NCBI GenBank assembly: GCA_001821155.1
Contig: MHSB01000017.1
Location: 1 to 9,116, forward strand
Length of the DNA stretch: 9,116 nt
DNA from: Candidatus Taylorbacteria bacterium RIFCSPLOWO2_01_FULL_50_130
Lineage (GTDB): Bacteria > Patescibacteriota > Minisyncoccia > Phycocordibacterales > UBA10002
Direction: 5' to 3'
Part shown: piece by piece, positions 4,876-9,116 of the stretch
Layout: each line of letters opens with the position of its first letter
Position numbering within the stretch: position 1 is the first letter of the stretch
The notes under the pieces: generated by a model
Told to the model about the DNA's origin: nothing
What the model saw: only the letters and a program-made list of their open reading frames with translations
Databases searched by the model: none
Made by a program: the position numbers and the translations under genes

Positions 4876-5694
4876 ATGGAACTCACCCGATTACAGCATG
4901 TACTCTCCCGGGTCCGGACCTATGTGAATTGGCCGACTGTGGTGTGGCCGCTTAACCGCTTGTTGCCGAAAGAGCGCATCATGCGGATGCGAAATGGAAG
5001 CAGGCTTTTTGTGCGGGATGTGTTCGGGCCTGACGGGGTAGTCGTGCTCGAGCAATTCTTCAGAGATGATTATGGTTTTGCCAATATTGATTTGTCCGCT
5101 CGCGCGCCGGTTGTCCTGGACCTCGGGGCGAACATAGGTGCGTTTTCTATTTTTGCGCTTGATGCGGTGCGGGCTCGGGGCGGAAAGATTTTTGCCTTTG
5201 AACCCGACGAAGCGAATTTTAAAGTCCTGCAAAAAAATATAGCACTCAATAACGCAGAAGGCATTATTATTCCGGTCAAGGAAGCCATATCTGAAAGTGA
5301 CGGAGTGCAGGAATTCTTTTTGTCGGGACAGGCATACGCACATAGCTTGGTGAAAGAACAGTTGCACGGCAAAAGCGTGGGCTCGCAGAGGGTGCCCTGC
5401 ACTACTATTGAAAGCATCTTGACGCGGTATGCACTTCCTAGAGTAGACCTTATCAAGATGGATATTGAAGGGAGCGAATACGAGGTGCTCTATCAACTTC
5501 CCGCCGCACTCTACCAGAAAATCAGGAATATTGTGCTTGAAATACATGTACAAACTGGATATGCCCCCGAAGAACTGATACGATTCTTGGAAAAGCAGAG
5601 GTTTACGGTATCGGTTTCTTCCGGTAACTCACATGTATATGCGGCCACAAGAGCGCAATGTGCAGAGCCGTCGCTAAGTTCTAATGACACTTGA
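4876..5694 (+). CDS. FkbM-family SAM-dependent methyltransferase
   Basis: This 272-aa protein has the FkbM methyltransferase domain in the middle and C-terminal part. SAM motif I is VVLDLGANIG (Asp82 to Gly88), the ribose-binding acidic residue is in FAFEPDEANF (Glu109), and LIKMDIEGSEYEVL (Asp196-Ile-Glu198-Gly) is the family signature, followed by NIVLEIH. The family makes O-methyl groups on sugars or polyketides in the cytoplasm; near sugar-nucleotide genes a glycan methylation role is likely. The N-terminal 70 residues (LSRVRTYVNWPTVVWPLNRLLPKE, then NGSRLFVRDVFG) are the usual lead-in. The start at 4876 is 6 nt after the preceding stop and the 3' end overlaps the next gene by 4 nt (TTGA), so translation is probably coupled through the three genes. 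Confidence 0.9.
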   Translation: MELTRLQHVLSRVRTYVNWPTVVWPLNRLLPKERIMRMRNGSRLFVRDVFGPDGVVVLEQFFRDDYGFANIDLSARAPVVLDLGANIGAFSIFALDAVRARGGKIFAFEPDEANFKVLQKNIALNNAEGIIIPVKEAISESDGVQEFFLSGQAYAHSLVKEQLHGKSVGSQRVPCTTIESILTRYALPRVDLIKMDIEGSEYEVLYQLPAALYQKIRNIVLEIHVQTGYAPEELIRFLEKQRFTVSVSSGNSHVYAATRAQCAEPSLSSNDT

Positions 5695-6902
5695 GTTGTT
5701 TTATTTGCAACAATACGAATCTTTTTGCCTTTCTTGACCTCGGACAGCAACCGCCAAGCGATGCTTTTTTACGCAGGGAGGACTTAGAAAAGCCCGAGGC
5801 GCGGTTTCCGCTCTCACTTAATTTCTGCGAAGAGTGCGGACTGGTACAACTTGGACACATTGTGGACCCGAAGGTGTTGTTCACCGAGTATGTGTACACC
5901 ACCGGCATGAACAACAGCTTACGGGAGAATTTCAAGATGCTCGTTGAGAAACTTGTGAAGAGATTCAAACTTGGGAAGAATGATTTTGCAATAGACATCG
6001 GCTCAAATGACGGCACGCTCCTCCAAAATTACGCTCCGTTTGGAGTACAGACGCTCGGCATTGATCCCTCAAGCGCGAGTTTGCTCGCGAAAGAAAAAGG
6101 AATCCCGACACTCACCGCGTTTTTCAATGAGGAAACCGCGAGTGAGGTAAAGAAAGAATACAAAACGGCGGATGTCATTACCGCCACCAATGTTTTTGCT
6201 CATGTCGCTGACCTTCATTCGTTTCTGCGAGGGGTGAAGTTTCTGCTTGCTCCAAGCGGCGTATTTGTCTCCGAATCAGGATATCTCCTGGATATGCTGG
6301 AAACACTTGGTTATGATGCCATATATCACGAGCATTTGCGGTATTACGCGCTCCATCCTCTTGCTAGACTTTTTGCACAGTACGGCATGGAGATTTTTGA
6401 TGCCGAGCGCATACCAAGCCACAACGGCTCCATTAGAGTATTTGCGGCGAGGAAGGGCGCATATCCGGTTGCACAATCAATCGGCGAGCTCTTGGCGCTA
6501 GAGGAGAGCGCAAAGCTTCGGGAGAAAGAAACGCTTATGCAGTTTGCGAAGCGCGTCCACGAGCATAAGCACGCGCTCCGGAAACTCATATCGGATATAA
6601 GAACATCGGGGAAGCGAGCGGTTGGCATCGGAGCTCCCGCAAAAGGAAACACACTACTCAATTTTTGCGGATTCGGCGTGAAAGAGATAGAATATCTCGC
6701 GGAAAAGAGCGAATTGAAGATCGGTCTCTTCGCGCCCGGGTCGCGTATTCCGGTAGTCGCGGAGGAGCGGCTGTTTCGGGATCAGCCGGACTACGCATTG
6801 CTTCTCTCGTGGAATCTTTCAGACGAACTTATTCCAAAATTGAGAAACAAGGGTTACCGGGGAAAATTTATTGTGCTGTTTCCCGAGGTGCATGTTGTAT
6901 AA
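5691..6902 (+). CDS. Zn-binding C-methyltransferase (TylC3/NovU/TcaB9-like; Methyltransf_13 + Methyltransf_14 architecture)
   Basis: This 403-aa protein shows the full three-part architecture of deoxysugar C-methyltransferases. The N-terminal zinc-binding domain has Cys3-x-x-Cys6 and Cys46-x-x-Cys49 (SCFICNN and NFCEECGLVQLG). The SAM-binding Rossmann domain has AIDIGSNDGTLL (Asp102 to Gly108). The C-terminal domain carries GIGAPAKGNTLLN (from Gly312) and the closing FIVLFPEVHVV. The Tyr212-His-Glu214-His215 segment (YHEHLRYY) corresponds to the Tyr-x-Glu-His active-site residues described for TcaB9-type enzymes, which methylate carbon 3 of a 4-keto-deoxysugar nucleotide. The start is TTG at 5691, overlapping the upstream stop; the nearby ATG at 5684 is out of frame. 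Length is normal for the family (about 400-410 aa). It implies a branched-chain or C-methylated sugar in the surface glycan; the exact substrate is not determined here. Confidence 0.9.
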   Translation: MSCFICNNTNLFAFLDLGQQPPSDAFLRREDLEKPEARFPLSLNFCEECGLVQLGHIVDPKVLFTEYVYTTGMNNSLRENFKMLVEKLVKRFKLGKNDFAIDIGSNDGTLLQNYAPFGVQTLGIDPSSASLLAKEKGIPTLTAFFNEETASEVKKEYKTADVITATNVFAHVADLHSFLRGVKFLLAPSGVFVSESGYLLDMLETLGYDAIYHEHLRYYALHPLARLFAQYGMEIFDAERIPSHNGSIRVFAARKGAYPVAQSIGELLALEESAKLREKETLMQFAKRVHEHKHALRKLISDIRTSGKRAVGIGAPAKGNTLLNFCGFGVKEIEYLAEKSELKIGLFAPGSRIPVVAEERLFRDQPDYALLLSWNLSDELIPKLRNKGYRGKFIVLFPEVHVV

Positions 6903-6915
6903 AATTCCAAGCATT

Positions 6916-6994
6916 AAGCACCAAATTCCAGACAATATCCGATGGCCAAAAACCCGAACGGATTTAGGAGTCTTATATTTGGAAATTGTAATTT
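6916..6994. repeat. Intergenic repeat upstream of the aldo/keto reductase (copy 1)
   Basis: A 21-nt block beginning AAGCACCAAATTCC (6916-6936) recurs exactly at 7875-7895, and TTTGGAAATTGTAATTT (6978-6994) recurs with one change at 7991-8007. The left block (AAATTCC) and right block (GGAAAT) are roughly complementary, so the unit can form a loose hairpin; a smaller ATCCG/CGGAT pair (6937-6941, 6959-6963) lies inside. The spacer 6903-7020 otherwise holds AT-rich sequence and no convincing promoter or terminator. Confidence 0.6.
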
Positions 6995-7020
6995 ATTTGT
7001 GATTTTGAGTTTGTGATTTA

Positions 7021-7857
7021 ATGTTCGCGATTATGCATCTTCCTCTTCTCGGCATGGGCACGTGGGGCATGGGGGGCAAGTTCGACACAGATGAGAGCAA
7101 TTTCGACGCATCGGTTGAGGCGCTTCGGTTCGGGTTTGAGCAGGGCATTCGGCTCGTGGATGTCGCGGAGCTTCATGGCGGCGGGCTTACCGAGCGCATT
7201 GTCGGCGAGGCCATCAAGGGCTATACACGAGAGGATATTCAAATCATCTCCAAAGTCTCCCGCGACCATTTGAAATATGATGAGGTGCTTAGAGCCGCCG
7301 AAGGGAGTCTCAAGCGTCTCGACACCAGCTACATTGACCTCTATATGATTCATAAACTGCTGCCCAGCGTGGCGCTTCCGGACGCGCTAACATTAAAAGC
7401 TCTGGAGCGGTTATCTGCGGAAGGTATGGTACGGCACATCGGGGTGAGCAACTTCAATGTTGTGCAGCTGCAAGAGGCGCAAAAACATCTCGCCTCGACG
7501 ACAATAGAAGCGAACGAAATCGAATACAATCTTCTCTTTCAGGAGGCGGGAAACGAAGTCGCGCCGTTTTGCAAAGCAAACGGCATCCACCTCATTGCGC
7601 ACCGTCCACTCGCTAAGGGGATGCTTGTTCGCGGCGAAAATAAACTTTTGGATGAACTGGCGCGCACGTACGAGAAAACCCCTGCTCAAATTTCGCTCAA
7701 TTTCATAATCTCGCAGGGTATGACGGCAATACCAAAAGCGTCCGACAAGAAACATTTGCAAGAGAATGTAGGGGCGCTTGGGTGGAAGCTTGAAGAAGGC
7801 GACATTGCATTGCTTCGAAAGTTGGACGGGTCAGTACCGTATCAGAGAATACAATAG
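7021..7857 (+). CDS. Aldo/keto reductase family protein with catalytic Tyr replaced by His
   Basis: This 278-aa protein is a full-length aldo/keto reductase TIM barrel. Visible features are the N-terminal LPLLGMGTWGMGG and the tetrad region LVDVAELHGGGLTERIVGEAI. These are followed by IISKVS, the YIDLYMIHKL strand, MVRHIGVSNFNVVQL, EYNLLF and the NADPH-binding tail AIPKASDKKHLQENVGAL. The usual catalytic tetrad is Asp-Tyr-Lys-His; here Asp47, Lys78 and His111 are present, but the Tyr position, five after the Asp, is His52 (codon CAT 7174-7176). Activity may therefore be reduced, altered or lost. The family reduces carbonyls with NADPH in the cytoplasm; near sugar genes a keto-sugar reduction is conceivable but unproven. 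The first ATG (7021) has no Shine-Dalgarno; ATG 7033 (MHLPLLGMG) is an equally plausible start. Confidence 0.9.
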   Translation: MFAIMHLPLLGMGTWGMGGKFDTDESNFDASVEALRFGFEQGIRLVDVAELHGGGLTERIVGEAIKGYTREDIQIISKVSRDHLKYDEVLRAAEGSLKRLDTSYIDLYMIHKLLPSVALPDALTLKALERLSAEGMVRHIGVSNFNVVQLQEAQKHLASTTIEANEIEYNLLFQEAGNEVAPFCKANGIHLIAHRPLAKGMLVRGENKLLDELARTYEKTPAQISLNFIISQGMTAIPKASDKKHLQENVGALGWKLEEGDIALLRKLDGSVPYQRIQ

Positions 7858-7874
7858 GACAGGAACCAAATCAC

Positions 7875-8007
7875 AAGCACCAAATTCCAGACAATTGACA
7901 TTCTTATGTCATCCCCGTGAAAACGGGGAACCAGAATACCCTGGATTCCCGCCTTCGCGGGAACAACTTCGGAAAGTTGTTTGTTTGTGGTTTGGAATTT
8001 GTAATTT
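7875..8007. repeat. Intergenic repeat downstream of the aldo/keto reductase (copy 2), with nested hairpin repeats
   Basis: The outer blocks match copy 1: the same 21-nt start at 7875-7895 and TTTGGAATTTGTAATTT at 7991-8007. CAAATTCC (7881-7888) and GGAATTTG (7994-8001) are inverted ends. Between them lie consecutive hairpins: GACAT/ATGTC (7897-7910), CCCCGT/ACGGGG (7913-7928) and TTCCCGC/GCGGGAA with loop CTTC (7946-7963). The middle pair resembles the widespread repeat family of tandem CCCCG and TTCCCGC hairpins with CCAGAA and CTGGA between them. Copy 2 is thus copy 1 with a different filling, 133 versus 79 bp. Confidence 0.6.
7962..7987 (+). terminator. Candidate intrinsic terminator after the aldo/keto reductase gene
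   Basis: Stem AACAACTT (7962-7969) and AAGTTGTT (7974-7981) closes an 8-bp hairpin with loop CGGA, followed by a T-rich TGTTTG. It is AT-rich, so weak, and it shares two bases with the preceding GC-rich TTCCCGC/GCGGGAA hairpin. Either may end transcription between the reductase and gmd. Confidence 0.3.
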
Positions 8008-8043
8008 GGAGTTTACATACGGGCTAAACATCTCAAAGACAAT

Positions 8044-9116
8044 ATGACCAAGAAGCAACGGAAAGCCATAATCTCTGGCATCACCGGCCAAGACGGTTCC
8101 TACCTTGCGGAACTTTTGCTTGAAAAGGGATATGACGTGTTCGGACTTCAACGAAGGGCGAGTCTTCCAAACACGGAGCGCGTTGACCATCTCTACGGAA
8201 GGTCGGGTTTCAACATGACCTATGCCGACCTCTCCGACAGCTCCAATCTTCTGCGCGTCATTAAAAAGATAGAACCGGATGAGTTCTACAATTTAGGCGC
8301 CCAGAGCCACGTTTCTGTGAGCTTTGATGTGCCGGAGTTTACGGTGAACACAAACGCTTTGGGGCCTCTTCGCATTCTTGAAACGATACGAAACCTCGAA
8401 ATGCCGGTCCGGTACTACCAGGCGAGCTCATCTGAAATGTTTGGGAAAGTGCTTGAAATGCCGCAGAAGGTGACGACTCCGTTCAACCCTCAATCTCCCT
8501 ACGGCCTCTCAAAAGTGTTCGCGTACCACATCACCAAGATTTACCGCACTGGATATGGCATCTTCGCCGCAAACGGCATCCTCTTTAATCACGAATCTCC
8601 GCGTCGAGGTCTGAACTTCGTGACGAGAAAAATTACGATGGGACTCTCGCGTATTTCGCTGGGGCTTCAGAAGACGCTTCGGCTTGGCAACTTGAACGCC
8701 AAACGGGATTGGGGATATTCCAAAGATTACGTTGAAGCGATTTGGAAGATTTTGCAGTATAAAGAGGCGGATGATTTTCTCATCGCAACCGGAGAGACGC
8801 ATTCAGTGCGGGAGTTCGTGGAAGAAGTGGGGAAGCTCCTTCGCATGGACATCGAGTGGAAAGGGAAAGGGCTCAAGGAAAAAGGCGTTGACCGAAAGAC
8901 GGGAAACATTGTCGTGGAAGTAGACCCCATTCACTTCAGACCGAACGAGGTGGAATTTTTGCAGGGAGACTCGTCAAAAGCCCGCAAGCTCCTCGGATGG
9001 AAACCGAAGACGACTTTTTCCGCATTGGCAAAACTTATGACCGAACACGATTTGCGTTATGTAAAAGAGGAAGCGGAACTCGGACATCCAGTCGTGACGC
9101 AGAGAAAGTTTCAAGC
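8044..9116 (+). CDS. gmd: GDP-mannose 4,6-dehydratase, 3' end beyond the window
   Basis: The frame from ATG 8044 is open to the right edge (357 codons, no stop), so the end is missing but the enzyme core is complete. It converts GDP-D-mannose to GDP-4-keto-6-deoxy-D-mannose, the precursor of GDP-fucose, rhamnose, perosamine and related sugars. The NADP-binding GITGQDGSYLAELL (Gly12 to Gly18) is the Gmd signature. FYNLGAQSHVSVSFDVPEFT is diagnostic. The catalytic set is Ser129-Ser-Glu131 (most Gmd have Thr-x-Glu), Tyr153 and Lys157 in SPYGLSK. NGILFNHESPRRGLNFVTRKIT and RDWGYSKDYVEAIW match the family closely. The C-terminal LGWKPKTTFSALAKLMTEHDLRYV is the usual end, and at least 20 more residues follow. 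No good Shine-Dalgarno is seen. A downstream epimerase/reductase or aminotransferase gene would be expected outside the window. Confidence 0.93.
   Translation, partial: MTKKQRKAIISGITGQDGSYLAELLLEKGYDVFGLQRRASLPNTERVDHLYGRSGFNMTYADLSDSSNLLRVIKKIEPDEFYNLGAQSHVSVSFDVPEFTVNTNALGPLRILETIRNLEMPVRYYQASSSEMFGKVLEMPQKVTTPFNPQSPYGLSKVFAYHITKIYRTGYGIFAANGILFNHESPRRGLNFVTRKITMGLSRISLGLQKTLRLGNLNAKRDWGYSKDYVEAIWKILQYKEADDFLIATGETHSVREFVEEVGKLLRMDIEWKGKGLKEKGVDRKTGNIVVEVDPIHFRPNEVEFLQGDSSKARKLLGWKPKTTFSALAKLMTEHDLRYVKEEAELGHPVVTQRKFQ

Noticed and set aside
4891..5553. 220-codon minus-strand frame opposite the FkbM gene
   Set aside because: It is antisense to a gene with intact SAM and FkbM motifs and has no recognisable domain.
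1..9116. tRNA, rRNA or known riboswitch
   Set aside because: No cloverleaf with a TTCRA arm, no rRNA-like block and no known riboswitch core was seen in the intergenic stretches.

Overview
This window is a stretch of bacterial cell-surface sugar biosynthesis genes, interrupted by a repeat-rich block that carries two small unrelated genes. The coding style suggests a member of the Candidate Phyla Radiation (Patescibacteria), perhaps a Parcubacteria-type lineage. The reasons are mid-GC compact genes under the standard code, weak or absent Shine-Dalgarno sites, a lone short winged-helix gene and many palindromic intergenic repeats. This assignment is inference; there is no rRNA or other marker gene here.

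Layout: (1) 1-713, 3' part of a GalE-type NAD-dependent sugar-nucleotide epimerase/dehydratase. (2) 711-2073, repeat block: a 187-bp hairpin element with perfect 21-bp terminal inverted repeats, a two-gene module (a 90-aa protein of unknown function and a 91-aa winged-helix regulator) punctuated by three copies of a short palindrome, a second 189-bp copy of the hairpin element in opposite orientation, and a third, unrelated element of about 190 bp directly abutting it. (3) 2074-2973, minus strand: methyltransferase with an N-terminal zinc-ribbon. (4) 2995-6902, plus strand: divergently started, tightly packed run of a large polytopic membrane protein, an FkbM-type methyltransferase and a Zn-binding C-methyltransferase of the TylC3/NovU type. 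(5) 7021-7857, aldo/keto reductase with an altered catalytic tetrad, flanked by related repeat spacers. (6) 8044 to the window end, GDP-mannose 4,6-dehydratase (gmd), open at the right edge.

How the genes fit together: the epimerase and Gmd make activated sugars, the C-methyltransferase and perhaps the aldo/keto reductase would modify deoxysugars, the FkbM and zinc-ribbon methyltransferases would methylate glycans or lipid-linked intermediates, and the membrane protein could be a GT-C-like transferase or a related envelope enzyme. No classical glycosyltransferase lies inside the window.

The most unusual part is the 711-1882 cassette. Its ends are mirror images (hairpin element plus short palindrome), and the two hairpin copies differ by paired compensatory changes in at least three stems. 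The short palindrome carries the hexamer TTGAGA in its conserved loop. At two sites this sits exactly 18 nt from a good -10 box, which suggests a portable palindromic promoter/operator. A fourth copy of the palindrome lies in frame inside the membrane-protein gene.
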